Origin: Agaribacter marinus
GTDB taxonomy: Bacteria; Pseudomonadota; Gammaproteobacteria; Enterobacterales; Alteromonadaceae
Direction: 5' to 3'
Assembly: GCF_030160655.1 (NCBI RefSeq)
Contig: NZ_BSOT01000005.1
Coordinates: 1,445,546-1,509,545 of the forward strand
DNA length: 64,000 bases
The notes below the pieces were generated by a model. It had not been told where the DNA came from. It ran no database searches and was given only the letters and a program-made list of their open reading frames with translations. Each line of letters starts with the position of its first letter. Position 1 is the stretch's first letter. Below are positions 26,180 to 35,349 of the stretch, piece by piece. Position numbers and translations under genes: made by a program.

Positions 26180-27130
26180 TTATAAATTACTGCCGGTAAA
26201 GACAGCACTTGCACAGTAATCTCCTGTTGCACGTATTAAATTACAGAGTTTATCAACCTTAGATTTGTCATTTAGAGGGCCTGCACGTAAACTTAAATAT
26301 TTGACTCCGTTTACGCTTACGTTTTCTAGTTTAGGAATCAAATTACAAACTGTTGCAGCATGTTTATATTGTAATTTTTCCCAACCTGCCCTAGCGGAAG
26401 CTTTGTTCTTATATGAAGCTAAATGCAAAGAGTATTTTCCATCAACGCTATTATGAGCTTCGCATTCATCCTGACTATTATTTAGATAAGTATTGTTTCT
26501 AGCGCTGCTTTCTTTTGTTACCATTAAACTTTTCGTATGTCGTTTACTAATGCTCATATCAGAAAATTTGCGATCTATTTCCTCGTTCGATGCTACCCCC
26601 TTTTTATTTTGCAAAACATCCATTATTTTTGGTGCTGCCCCTACAGCAACTGAGCCTACCTTTTTAGTAGCAAACTTACCCTCACTAACACCCGACTGAC
26701 CAGCTTGTAAATCTAGTTTTTGTGATTCTGCACTTTTCTGGAATACAAGCTCGCTCGAGAAGGTTGAACTCTCTTTTTTAACTAAATCCTCGAAACTTGG
26801 TAAATCACCACTTTCACTTTTTCGAGAAGAATCTAAAGAATCACTAATCGAGCTATTTTTTTGCTTGAGTGATTCCGTCAAATACATTAAATCACTCTCT
26901 AGTTTGATTAAGCGTCTCAATCCAGGTTTTAGCTGCTCAAATTCTTTCACATTCTTTTGAATATCAAGGTTGGTATATTGTTCGTCAAGGTTCTCAATTC
27001 TTTCCTTAATTTTTTCGAACTCATAATTTTCAACTTGGTTATCTTTGTAGTCATCAGTAAGTAAACAACCTTTTAACAAAGTAATGACTAAAAACACGAT
27101 AAAACAAATTTTCGATTTTGCGGTTTTCAT
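26180..27130 (-). CDS. SPOR-domain lipoprotein of the usher cluster
   Basis: The 316-residue protein begins 'MKTAKSKICFIVFLVITLL' with lipobox LKGC, so it is a lipoprotein. Residues about 30-110 are a coiled coil rich in E, K and L. The centre is low-complexity, and the C-terminal about 80 residues look like a SPOR domain ('GKYSLHLASYKNKASARAGW', ending 'AVFTGSNL'), a fold that binds denuded peptidoglycan glycans. A SPOR protein inside a chaperone/usher cluster is unusual; it might anchor or localise the assembly machine. A longer frame from 27172 would precede the signal sequence and is rejected. The gene lies 70 bases after the usher-like gene. Confidence 0.65.
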   Translation of the reverse strand: MKTAKSKICFIVFLVITLLKGCLLTDDYKDNQVENYEFEKIKERIENLDEQYTNLDIQKNVKEFEQLKPGLRRLIKLESDLMYLTESLKQKNSSISDSLDSSRKSESGDLPSFEDLVKKESSTFSSELVFQKSAESQKLDLQAGQSGVSEGKFATKKVGSVAVGAAPKIMDVLQNKKGVASNEEIDRKFSDMSISKRHTKSLMVTKESSARNNTYLNNSQDECEAHNSVDGKYSLHLASYKNKASARAGWEKLQYKHAATVCNLIPKLENVSVNGVKYLSLRAGPLNDKSKVDKLCNLIRATGDYCASAVFTGSNL

Positions 27131-27199
27131 AATAATTCTCTGACTTATTCGTACATCAATTTTTTGGCACACAATTCATCTATGAAAGCTATAAGCAAA

Positions 27200-30196
27200 T
27201 TACGAACCATTAACACTCAAAAACTTTTCTACCGTTTCCACTGTACATTGACCGCCCATTTTGAGGCAAAATGCATCTGCCTCAAACTGAGTATTTGAAA
27301 CAACTAACCCCAGAGAGTACTTTCCTGAAGACAAGGTAAATTTGAATGGTGTTTCATCGTAGTCCACAGGTAGGTGATCATTTGCTAACAACAATCGATA
27401 GTAAGATGTTAAAAGGGACGGTGTATTAAACTCACCAACTCGTGCAACATAATGTATGGATTTATTCTTCTTAGAGAGCGTTATTTGAATGTCGGACTCT
27501 ATTTGAGCTTGCTCATGAATATTGACACTGATAGTTTCTAATTGCTCTAACTCAAATTTCTCCAAATACTGCTTATCCACCTCTAATGTATAGCGGTGAG
27601 GTACAAGTCCTGAATAATAAAAGTATCCGTCAAAACCCGTTTTAATCGTTGAGATCACGTTATTGCTACTATCCTTAATATGAATAGGCGCATTCGACAT
27701 ATATTTAGTCCTTGCATATTCATCTAAGTATTTTACTTGCCCATCAACTTCCGCGCCTTCTACAAGAGGATAGTTGACTAACATTACTAACCCTGGACGC
27801 GGCGTTATTGATGTTTTTAATGTCGAATGAACTAAATACGGATTACTCAGCGACTCACTATCCAAGAGTAAATCGGTAGCTTCAAAATTTCTAAGGCTAT
27901 CCAATTGCGCAATACCTATTGCATCGGTCATGGCATGCCTTCTGGATTGAGGCGCTTCAACTTTTGCTCCCTTTATCGGTTTATCGTGAGCATCATAGAC
28001 TCCATTATTGTTACGATCATGGAAAACTCGAACAAGCGCAACACCTCTGTTAGTTAGCGAATGCCGATTTTGAATATAACCAAATTCAGTTGGCGCTTCA
28101 GATAAGCTCATCCTAGCGCTAAGGCTTATAGAAGTACCACTAAGTTCGGAATGAGTTAACTTCGCATTTAGTGCGTATAACTTAGTCTGCCAATCAGCAC
28201 TAAATGAATATTGTGTCAAATCGGCGTCAAAGTTATGGTTAAACTCATTCCTGAAAGACAATTTGTCAATTATCCGCCAATCCAATGATAAAAAGGCTGA
28301 GTCTAACTCAAACCCATCGCTCTCTTTATAGACAAGGCCCGACCGTGTAAATACATTGCCGAACGATTTAACCACTCCCAAATTACCAGTTATGAACTCT
28401 TTTACTTCGTTACGAATCTTATTTTTTACTTTTTGATAATTGACAGAGTGGTTAACCGAGAATGACGGTAAATTAGCGGATACTCTGTTGATAATAGTTA
28501 ATTCAGATGTATCAGAAAAATCCTCGATATATAACACTTCAGATTGTTGATAGAGTTTTACGTTTTTTATGTTAGCAAGCTGCCCTGACAGGCTGAAGCT
28601 TGTATTAAGAAAGGCTTCTCCTTTTGATTCGTCTAGTAAACTCTCTATATATGTCACCGAAGAATTTATGCTCTGCCCAATAGCAAAAGTGCGTGCGCTG
28701 AGGTTTATTGATTGTGAGCTATTCTGTTCATATTTTAAAGCAGCGTTTAAAAACAATCGATCTGTCGCTCGAGAAGACAATCCTAACCCATATAGATTAT
28801 TGGCTTCATTCCCCAGATTAATCGCGTGACTAGCAATCAATTGAGTATTGTTGTTAATGTTAACCCCATAGCGCCCAGAGAATAACCAATTATCATCTAT
28901 GTTAGAACTTGGTTTTTGAACACCTAGTAAGGACGAATTGTTTTGCGTTAATGAAACCGAATATAAAGGCTCAAATTTTTGGCCAAACTGTCGATCCACG
29001 AATTTAGAGACGCTTTCTCGCTCAATTTGACCTTGAGGGCCATACTTAACGACCTCAAACTCATTTAACCCGATATTTAAAGGAATATCCAAGAACTCAT
29101 ATTTGCCATCAATAGTCCCAAACTTTTGCTTTATGAGGACATCATTTTGGTAAAGCTCTATATCCCAGCCATTTTGCACTTGCCCTTCAATATTGAAAAA
29201 CTGCTGGTCAATTTGTCGGTTCAAACTCTCGTTACTTAATGATAAACCTCTATTTAGTGAGCTAGACTGTGTCCCAGTTCGAACAGCTCTAATATCACCA
29301 AAACTCAATTGTCGAATGCCAAGTAGTCCTGTGTCCTCTCCAAGCCAAAACTTTGAGAAGTCTAAATTGCCGGAATTCAACGCATCATTGCTATTACCTG
29401 AAAAGTAAAACCTGGCGGATAGCCCCAGAATATCTTGACGCCCTAATGCACTATAAAATCCATTAAAATCCTCATTTTCTTTTCCGAGCTGTCTTGCATT
29501 CATCCCTGCAACTACATCAATTGTTTGGTCAGACTTTAAAAAATATCCGAAATCATAGTGAGGCTCTGAAGCAGCTTGAGTTGCTCCTCTTTTATAAAGC
29601 TTTTTGTTTTTTCGCTTAATTGAAGCTTCAAAAGGCCACATATCTTTCGTAGCAAACTCAATATGTAGCTTTTCCTCATCTATTGTAACTTTTGACTTAA
29701 AAAATTCACCCAACTTATTTTGTCGGATGAATAAATCTTCACCAAAAAAATATACATCAGTGCTATCCAGGCCGTATTTAGCCGCAGACTCCGAAATAAT
29801 TGCGATAGCATCCTCACTAAAAGCACTCAATTCTTCAGGGCTAGCTAAAAATTCAACTTTAAAATGGTCGTTATCGTTGAGTCGCCAGCCAGAATAAACT
29901 AACCGGTCTTCAAATTTTTCTTTAGAAATACTGAAATTTGACGCATTTAAAAAATCGTCGAAACTTATGAAATAGTCCGAATCATGTACAACAGAGTATA
30001 GTTCTCCGAGCATATACCCATTTACAATGAGCGAAAAAAGCAGCTCCTCTCCGTCGTCATATCGAATAGCAGGCTGGGCAATTGGAGTATTACTTATTTC
30101 AGATACAGCTGTTTGAGCATTAACATTTAGGACAAATAGACATATAAGCGCCAAGTAAATCGGCTTACTAATGGCTATTTTGTTATTTGCTTTCAT
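27200..30196 (-). CDS. Usher-like outer-membrane assembly protein (about 998 aa)
   Basis: This is a large outer-membrane protein with signal peptide (about 1-28, VNAQ). The N-terminal part (45-150) has 'LLFSLIVNGYMLGELYSVV'. The centre shows usher-like patterns: 'RGLSLSNESLNRQIDQQF', 'GWDIELYQNDVLI', 'FLDIPLNIGLNEFEVVKYGP'. The barrel region is followed by SdrD-B/carboxypeptidase-regulatory-like domains ('VFHDRNNNGVYDAHDKP', 'GFDGYFYYSGLVPHRYTLEV'). This architecture belongs to non-classical ushers rather than PapC. It would export and assemble the DUF4402 subunits. The start is ATG at 30196 (AAGGTG upstream); a 14-bp stem-loop ends right at that ribosome site. Confidence 0.75.
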   Translation of the reverse strand: MKANNKIAISKPIYLALICLFVLNVNAQTAVSEISNTPIAQPAIRYDDGEELLFSLIVNGYMLGELYSVVHDSDYFISFDDFLNASNFSISKEKFEDRLVYSGWRLNDNDHFKVEFLASPEELSAFSEDAIAIISESAAKYGLDSTDVYFFGEDLFIRQNKLGEFFKSKVTIDEEKLHIEFATKDMWPFEASIKRKNKKLYKRGATQAASEPHYDFGYFLKSDQTIDVVAGMNARQLGKENEDFNGFYSALGRQDILGLSARFYFSGNSNDALNSGNLDFSKFWLGEDTGLLGIRQLSFGDIRAVRTGTQSSSLNRGLSLSNESLNRQIDQQFFNIEGQVQNGWDIELYQNDVLIKQKFGTIDGKYEFLDIPLNIGLNEFEVVKYGPQGQIERESVSKFVDRQFGQKFEPLYSVSLTQNNSSLLGVQKPSSNIDDNWLFSGRYGVNINNNTQLIASHAINLGNEANNLYGLGLSSRATDRLFLNAALKYEQNSSQSINLSARTFAIGQSINSSVTYIESLLDESKGEAFLNTSFSLSGQLANIKNVKLYQQSEVLYIEDFSDTSELTIINRVSANLPSFSVNHSVNYQKVKNKIRNEVKEFITGNLGVVKSFGNVFTRSGLVYKESDGFELDSAFLSLDWRIIDKLSFRNEFNHNFDADLTQYSFSADWQTKLYALNAKLTHSELSGTSISLSARMSLSEAPTEFGYIQNRHSLTNRGVALVRVFHDRNNNGVYDAHDKPIKGAKVEAPQSRRHAMTDAIGIAQLDSLRNFEATDLLLDSESLSNPYLVHSTLKTSITPRPGLVMLVNYPLVEGAEVDGQVKYLDEYARTKYMSNAPIHIKDSSNNVISTIKTGFDGYFYYSGLVPHRYTLEVDKQYLEKFELEQLETISVNIHEQAQIESDIQITLSKKNKSIHYVARVGEFNTPSLLTSYYRLLLANDHLPVDYDETPFKFTLSSGKYSLGLVVSNTQFEADAFCLKMGGQCTVETVEKFLSVNGS

Positions 30197-30203
30197 CGAC
30201 ACC

Positions 30204-30242
30204 TTGCTCTTACAACAGATTAATCAAATGTTGTTAGAGCAA
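30204..30242 (-). promoter_or_regulatory. 14-bp stem-loop touching the usher ribosome site
   Basis: On the minus strand TTGCTCTAACAACA and TGTTGTAAGAGCAA pair over 14 bp (one mismatch) with an 11-base loop. The 3' arm runs into AAGGTG, the ribosome site of the usher-like gene. No U-tract follows, so it is not a normal terminator. It could control translation or be a protein-binding site. Confidence 0.6.
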
Positions 30243-30294
30243 GATGTATTCCAAAGTTACATGCTTGATTAACTCAATGAAAAAGAGTATTTGC

Positions 30295-31428
30295 TTAGCC
30301 AACCAGCGCCAACAAGATGCCAGCGGCAACTGCTGAACCTAGTACACCGGCAACATTTGGCCCCATGGCATGCATAAGGAGGAAGTTATGCGGATTTGCC
30401 TCAAGACCCACTTTATTTACGACACGGGCTGCCATAGGCACCGCAGATACGCCAGCAGCGCCTATGAGTGGATTAATGTTTTCGGTGCTAAATCTATTCA
30501 AGACTTTTGCCATGATGACACCAGCAGCCGTGCCAATTGAAAACGCCACTGCGCCAAGTGCCAAAATTCCAAGGGTTTCAACCGTCAAAAATGCTTCAGA
30601 CGACAATTTTGAACCCACGGCTAAACCTAAGAAAATAGTCACAGTGTTAATCAGTGAGTTTTGTACAGTATCGCTTAATCTGTCTACTACACCACTTTCT
30701 TTTAATAGATTACCAAAACAAAACATGCCCACTAACGGCGTAGCGGCAGGTAGGAATAGCATGGTTAAAATGATCACTGCGATAGGAAAGATAATTTTTT
30801 CCCGCTTTGACACTACACGTAGCTGTTTCATCTCAATCTTACGCTCTTCTGGCGTAGTGAGAGCTTTCATAATAGGCGGTTGAATGATTGGTACCAATGC
30901 CATATATGAATATGCGGCAACAGCAATAGCACCGAGTAGCTCAGGCGCTAACTTAGAGGCAAGAAATATTGCCGTAGGGCCGTCAGCCCCGCCAATGATC
31001 GCGATGGCAGATGCATCTTGTAAGGTAAAATTAAACCCAGGCAAACCATTTAGTAAAATAGCGCCAAACAAGGTCGCGAAAATACCAAATTGCGCAGCCG
31101 CACCCAACAACAACATGCGCGGATTAGCGATAAGCGCGCCAAAGTCCGTCATCGCTCCTACGCCCATAAAAATGAGTAAAGGAAATAAGGGTGTTTCCGC
31201 AATACCCGCTTTATACAGGAAGTACAATAAACCACCTACTTCTGAAAAGCCTGCAAGTGGAATATTAGTTAACAAGGCACCAAAACCAATTGGCAATAAT
31301 AATAGTGGTTCAAATTTTTTGACTATCGCCAAGTACAACAAAATTAAACCAACAGCCATCATGATGAGCTGGCCGGGTTCAAAATGGGGAATAGACGTGC
31401 TTTCCCACAAAACCATTAACTTTTCCAT
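30295..31428 (-). CDS. oadB: Oxaloacetate decarboxylase beta chain (Na+ pump)
   Basis: This is the integral membrane subunit that couples carboxybiotin decarboxylation to Na+ export. The 377-residue protein has about nine to eleven membrane segments and family motifs '[20 protein letters not shown]' and '[18 protein letters not shown]', the latter containing the conserved aspartate of the ion path. It lies 5 bases after oadA, in the order oadG-oadA-oadB. No clear terminator follows. Confidence 0.95.
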   Translation of the reverse strand: MEKLMVLWESTSIPHFEPGQLIMMAVGLILLYLAIVKKFEPLLLLPIGFGALLTNIPLAGFSEVGGLLYFLYKAGIAETPLFPLLIFMGVGAMTDFGALIANPRMLLLGAAAQFGIFATLFGAILLNGLPGFNFTLQDASAIAIIGGADGPTAIFLASKLAPELLGAIAVAAYSYMALVPIIQPPIMKALTTPEERKIEMKQLRVVSKREKIIFPIAVIILTMLFLPAATPLVGMFCFGNLLKESGVVDRLSDTVQNSLINTVTIFLGLAVGSKLSSEAFLTVETLGILALGAVAFSIGTAAGVIMAKVLNRFSTENINPLIGAAGVSAVPMAARVVNKVGLEANPHNFLLMHAMGPNVAGVLGSAVAAGILLALVG

Positions 31429-31433
31429 GCGTA

Positions 31434-33236
31434 CTACCCTATCGTCATTAGCAATTGGCCAGACTGCACCGCATCGCCTTCTTTCACAGAAAGCTGCTGT
31501 ACTGCACCTGATAAAGTACTGCGCACTTCGGTTTCCATTTTCATGGCTTCAAGAATAAGTATAACATCGCCTTCGTTGATTTGCTGCCCAGGCGATACCA
31601 TCACTTTAAAAATATTACCCGCCAGCGGCGCATTGACTGGTTGCGCGTTTGCCGCCGGTGCGACTGATGACGCTGGCGCAGCGGTATTATTTTGAACACT
31701 TAGCGCACCTGTGGCAGGTTGGATAGAGGCGATTTCACCACTGCCAGCTACTTCAACACGGTATACTTTGTCTTCTACACGAATGTCATAACTGGCCGGC
31801 TCGCCAGCTATTGGCGACATTGCATTTGCGTCAATTTCGCTATCGGCTAAACCCGGTGCGGGTTCAAAGGCACTTGGATTGTCGCGATTTTCAATAAACT
31901 TAAGGCCGATTTGCGGAAACAATGCGTAGGTCAGTACATCATCAATTTTACTGTCTGCAATGCGCAATGACTTTTCTCGCGTTAAAGTGTCTAGCGTTTG
32001 TTCTAACTCAGCGAGTTCTGGCTTAATGTTATCAGCAGGGCGGCAAGTTATTGGCTCTTTGCCTTCAAGGACGCGCGCCTGCAACTCAGCGTTAACTGGT
32101 GCAGCTGTGGCGCCATATTCGCCGCGCAATACGCCTGCGGTTTCTTTTGATATAGATTTGTAGCGCTCACCTGTTAACACATTAATCACCGATTGCGTAC
32201 CAACGATTTGAGATGTAGGTGTCACTAAGGGAATAAAACCAAGGTCTTCACGTACACGCGGAATTTCTTTTAATACTTGGTCAAATTTGTCGGCGGCACC
32301 TTGCTCTTTTAATTGGCTTTCCATGTTGGTTAACATACCACCTGGTACTTGCGCCGTTAATATTCTTGCGTCAACGCCTTTTAAGCTACCTTCAAACGCC
32401 GCATATTTGATACGAATATCTCTAAAATAAGTGGCAATATCTTCAAGGCCTTCTAAATCAATCCCAGTATCGCGCGCTGTGCCTTCGACAATCGACACCA
32501 AGGTTTCGGTTGCGCTGTGACCATAGGTCATCGACATAGGTGATATGGCACTGTCTAGCATATCTATACCAGCATCAATTGCCTTTTGGTAGGTTGCTGT
32601 GCTTAAACCAGTTGTTGCATGACATTGCATAGCAATCGGCACGTTTACCGTATTTTTAAGTTCCGTCACCAGCTCTTCACAGGCATAGGGTTTAAGCAAA
32701 CCGGCCATGTCTTTAATACAAATGGAATGAACACCCATGTCTTCAAGCTTTTTCGCCATATCGAGCCAAAATGACAATGAATGTACGGGGCTAATCGTGT
32801 AAGCCAACGTACCTTGGGCGTGCGCGCCAACTTTTACAGTGCTTGCAATTGCTGTTTCTAAATTACGTACATCGTTCATTGCGTCGAAAATACGGAATAC
32901 ATCAACACCGTTTACGTGAGCGCGTTCAACAAATTTTTCAACCACGTCGTCAGCATAATGACGATAACCTAATAAATTTTGGCCACGTAATAACATTTGT
33001 TGCTTGGTATTGGGCATTGCCGCTTTGAGTGCACGAATACGCTCCCAAGGATCTTCGCCTAAATAACGAATGCAGGCGTCGAACGTTGCGCCGCCCCATG
33101 ATTCCACTGACCAATAACCAACTTCGTCTAAGCGTTTGGCAATTGGCAGCATGTCTTCTAAACGCAGACGAGTTGCTAAAATAGATTGATGGGCATCACG
33201 AAGCACAAGTTCCGTTAACTTCAATGGATTTGACAT
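31434..33236 (-). CDS. oadA: Oxaloacetate decarboxylase alpha chain
   Basis: This 600-residue soluble subunit performs carboxyl transfer to biotin. The N-terminal carboxyltransferase (about 1-460) has '[14 protein letters not shown]' and '[12 protein letters not shown]'. The C-terminal biotinyl domain has the biotin-attachment motif 'EAMKME' (about 567), with an Ala/Pro-rich linker before it. It is translated between oadG and oadB. In marine gammaproteobacteria the complex works in citrate/oxaloacetate turnover and Na+ extrusion. Confidence 0.96.
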   Translation of the reverse strand: MSNPLKLTELVLRDAHQSILATRLRLEDMLPIAKRLDEVGYWSVESWGGATFDACIRYLGEDPWERIRALKAAMPNTKQQMLLRGQNLLGYRHYADDVVEKFVERAHVNGVDVFRIFDAMNDVRNLETAIASTVKVGAHAQGTLAYTISPVHSLSFWLDMAKKLEDMGVHSICIKDMAGLLKPYACEELVTELKNTVNVPIAMQCHATTGLSTATYQKAIDAGIDMLDSAISPMSMTYGHSATETLVSIVEGTARDTGIDLEGLEDIATYFRDIRIKYAAFEGSLKGVDARILTAQVPGGMLTNMESQLKEQGAADKFDQVLKEIPRVREDLGFIPLVTPTSQIVGTQSVINVLTGERYKSISKETAGVLRGEYGATAAPVNAELQARVLEGKEPITCRPADNIKPELAELEQTLDTLTREKSLRIADSKIDDVLTYALFPQIGLKFIENRDNPSAFEPAPGLADSEIDANAMSPIAGEPASYDIRVEDKVYRVEVAGSGEIASIQPATGALSVQNNTAAPASSVAPAANAQPVNAPLAGNIFKVMVSPGQQINEGDVILILEAMKMETEVRSTLSGAVQQLSVKEGDAVQSGQLLMTIG

Positions 33237-33245
33237 AGATATTCC

Positions 33246-33494
33246 CTACTTGTTTGTGTGTCGATGGGCGTGAACTGCAGCGCTTATCGCGGCCACTAGG
33301 TCAGGACGTAATTCTGTCGTCGAAGGTGAAGCTGGCGTATTTGTAGTATTATTTTGCTCTGCGCTTTCACCAGGAAATGCTCTAACATAAGCTGCTATCA
33401 CTTGAATACCGCCAATTAAAAGCACTAGGAAGGCAAATACTACCGCCATCCCAACACCCAGCAATAATGCCGCTTCTGTGAGTTGTTCAGCCAT
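33246..33494 (-). CDS. oadG: Oxaloacetate decarboxylase gamma chain
   Basis: This small subunit (82 residues) assembles the alpha and beta chains and binds zinc in the family. There is one membrane segment ('ALLLGVGMAVVFAFLVLLIG'), a Ser/Thr/Pro-rich linker, and the C-terminal 'AAVHAHRHTNK' with histidines typical of OadG. The start is ATG at 33494, with AAAGGA upstream. A longer frame to 33563 has no supporting site. It is the first gene of the oad operon. Confidence 0.9.
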   Translation of the reverse strand: MAEQLTEAALLLGVGMAVVFAFLVLLIGGIQVIAAYVRAFPGESAEQNNTTNTPASPSTTELRPDLVAAISAAVHAHRHTNK

Positions 33495-33613
33495 GTTAAA
33501 TCCTTTACTGATTATAGTGTCAAAAAAGTGACACGTTAAATAGCATGAAGGAGTTGCAAACACAATAAAAAGATAGGATTTTATGCATTATTACGCACAT
33601 ACTGCGCATAAAA

Positions 33614-33634
33614 ACCCAGTAATTCATACTGGGT
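33614..33634 (-). terminator. Intrinsic terminator of the small secreted protein gene
   Basis: The 8-bp stem ACCCAGTA with a 5-base loop is followed by TTTT on the minus strand, 20 bases after the stop codon at 33654. Confidence 0.75.
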
Positions 33635-33653
33635 CAATTCAAGGAATATGATT

Positions 33654-34202
33654 TTAATCAGCGTATTTGATTCTTAATCCATAAATACGAGTTTCATCTG
33701 TATAATATCCAGTATTACATTCTAACACGCCTGAACTAAGCTTGCCGTTCCCGTTATTTTGCATAGATGGGTTTGTTACTAGCAAGCGATTGTAATGACC
33801 CCACGGCACGCTTTTACTAGGAATTAGGTCAATAAAATCATTGCCGCCTGGATTGTAGTGCACTATCAATTTACACTTCGGAGCATAATTCAACAAATTT
33901 GGGTCATTCTGTGCAAGACTTACGCTAGCTGCTTTGGCAGCTGAATCCATTGCAAAGTCTAACTTTATCTCTTCTATGAATTTATCAGCAAACATAGTAA
34001 CGAAACATGAAAATTTAAGTGAGCTATTAACATCGCTAAGAACAGTAAATCCATTTCGAGTATATCTATCGGACTCTTTCACTTCACCCGTCGAATATTG
34101 ACTCTCATGTTCATAACAAGATCCCATATTAGCCGTTAGAGTTTGAGATGCATACGATAAAGATGTGGCTAATAGTAACGCACATAAAATTAGAAACTTC
34201 AT
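33654..34202 (-). CDS. Secreted protein of unknown function
   Basis: The 182-residue product is not recognised. It has a clear signal peptide (MKFLILCALLLATSLSYA). The mature part has four cysteines (around residues 28, 59, 106 and 160) that could form two disulfides in the periplasm. It has mixed alpha/beta content and no catalytic motif. The gene stands alone, with its own terminator, between the oad operon and the tRNA cluster. Confidence 0.7.
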   Translation of the reverse strand: MKFLILCALLLATSLSYASQTLTANMGSCYEHESQYSTGEVKESDRYTRNGFTVLSDVNSSLKFSCFVTMFADKFIEEIKLDFAMDSAAKAASVSLAQNDPNLLNYAPKCKLIVHYNPGGNDFIDLIPSKSVPWGHYNRLLVTNPSMQNNGNGKLSSGVLECNTGYYTDETRIYGLRIKYAD

Positions 34203-34298
34203 ATTGATTTCCTTTTTGTAGTTGGAAAGGTTTAAAGGTACTGCAAAAAGGTTATCGAAGACGAAACAATAAACTAAAGGCTAATCTTTAGAACAAAA

Positions 34299-34320
34299 AA
34301 ACCACCCAATTGGGTGGTTT
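34299..34320 (-). terminator. Terminator of the tRNA cluster
   Basis: A perfect 22-base palindrome (AAACCACCCAA and complement) is followed by seven T on the minus strand, about 10 bases after the last tRNA-Arg. Confidence 0.85.
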
Positions 34321-34328
34321 CTTATAAG

Positions 34329-34405
34329 TGGCGCGTGCGGAAGGATTCGAACCTCCGACCGCCTGGTTCGTAGCCAGGTACTCTATCCAGCTGAGCTACG
34401 CACGC
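34329..34405 (-). tRNA. tRNA-Arg (anticodon ACG)
   Basis: This is a 77-base cloverleaf on the minus strand. It has acceptor GCGTGCG/CGCACGC, D-arm 'AGCTCAGCTGGATAGAGT', anticodon loop CTACGAA (ACG, reading CGU/CGC/CGA after inosine), T-loop TTCGAAT, and encoded CCA. It is identical to the copy at 34549-34625. Confidence 0.97.
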
Positions 34406-34420
34406 GCTGTAAACTTGCCA

Positions 34421-34505
34421 TGTTGAGGATTCACACCTCAGAGACCGTATGGTTCGTATTCAGGTCTCTATTCTAGCGCGTTGTGCAGCAATGAGCTACG
34501 CATGC
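34421..34505 (-). pseudogene. Decayed tRNA-Arg copy
   Basis: This stretch aligns with the two flanking tRNA-Arg genes but is broken. TTCGAA of the T-loop has become TTCACA. The anticodon loop core TTCGTA (plus strand) is kept, but its stem is mismatched. About 12-14 bases are inserted in the D-arm region, and the 3' acceptor strand is lost. The 5' flank GCGCTGTAAACTT is shared with the first intact copy, so it is a relic of a tandem duplication. Confidence 0.8.
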
Positions 34506-34548
34506 GCTGTAAACTTTTAAATCTTTTTATTACATCTCAGTATTAAGT

Positions 34549-34625
34549 TGGCGCGTGCGGAAGGATTCGAACCTCCGACCGCCTGGTTCGTAGCCAGGTA
34601 CTCTATCCAGCTGAGCTACGCACGC
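34549..34625 (-). tRNA. tRNA-Arg (anticodon ACG), second copy
   Basis: This copy has the same 77-base sequence as the tRNA at 34329-34405, with anticodon ACG and encoded CCA. It follows tRNA-Ser on the minus strand in one transcription unit. Confidence 0.97.
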
Positions 34626-34711
34626 GCTGTGACAACTTAAACGTATTTCTAAGAGTGTTAACTCTTAATCCACAATTTGCAGATTTAAGGTGCAAATTGT
34701 TTCCCCAAATA

Positions 34712-34806
<95 letters not shown>

Positions 34807-34944
34807 TAAATGTGGAGCGCAAGTTTACTGAATCATAAGAGTAAGTCAATGGTTTTTTAGTGAGATTTATTTGTTTGATATTTTTTTGAACAACTGCCGA
34901 ATAGAAACATGCAAATTTTAGTTTTACAAATGCCATAAAACAAA

Positions 34945-34968
34945 AAACTCAGTGAATTCACTGAGTTT
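34945..34968 (-). terminator. Terminator of csrA
   Basis: A perfect 10-bp stem (AAACTCAGTG) with loop AATT is followed on the minus strand by a T-rich tail, 18 bases after the csrA stop. Confidence 0.85.
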
Positions 34969-34985
34969 CTTTCTGTTTCAACAAA

Positions 34986-35174
34986 CTAACTAGCGGACTG
35001 AACGTTGCCTTTTTCAGCCTGAATTCGCATGTATATTTCTTCTCGATGAACAGAAACATCTTTCGGTGCGTTTACGCCAATCCGAACTTGATTACCTTTC
35101 ACGCCAAGGACTGTTACCGTAACATTGTCCCCAACCATCAGTGTTTCACCTACTCTGCGAGTCAAAATAAGCAT
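34986..35174 (-). CDS. csrA: Carbon storage regulator CsrA
   Basis: This RNA-binding dimeric regulator binds GGA motifs in leaders and controls translation of carbon, motility and biofilm genes. The 62-residue protein begins with the invariant '[16 protein letters not shown]', includes '[19 protein letters not shown]', and has a short C-terminal tail. It lies downstream of alaS, as in many gammaproteobacteria. Confidence 0.97.
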   Translation of the reverse strand: MLILTRRVGETLMVGDNVTVTVLGVKGNQVRIGVNAPKDVSVHREEIYMRIQAEKGNVQSAS

Positions 35175-35349
35175 TCATAGCTCCTTTTAAATGTTGGCCT
35201 TTTGTCGTGTATGTGCGGCGGCCATCTCTACCTTGTAACATAACTATAATATATTGTGCGTGTTTTAACCACGAAATACGCTAACAATCTATATTTCTAT
35301 GTTGTTATACGCAAAAACGTCAAAAATAGTGCGCTCGATTACTACTACT

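Noticed and set aside
30204-30242. Terminator of oadB
   Set aside because: It has no U-tract on the minus strand and runs into the ribosome site of the next gene.
30317-31558. Long plus-strand open frames opposite oadB and oadA
   Set aside because: They are antisense shadows of strongly conserved genes, with compositionally odd translations and no ribosome sites.
34421-34505. A phage attachment site beside the tRNA genes
   Set aside because: There is no integrase gene nearby and the relic aligns with a whole tRNA, so duplication and decay explain it.
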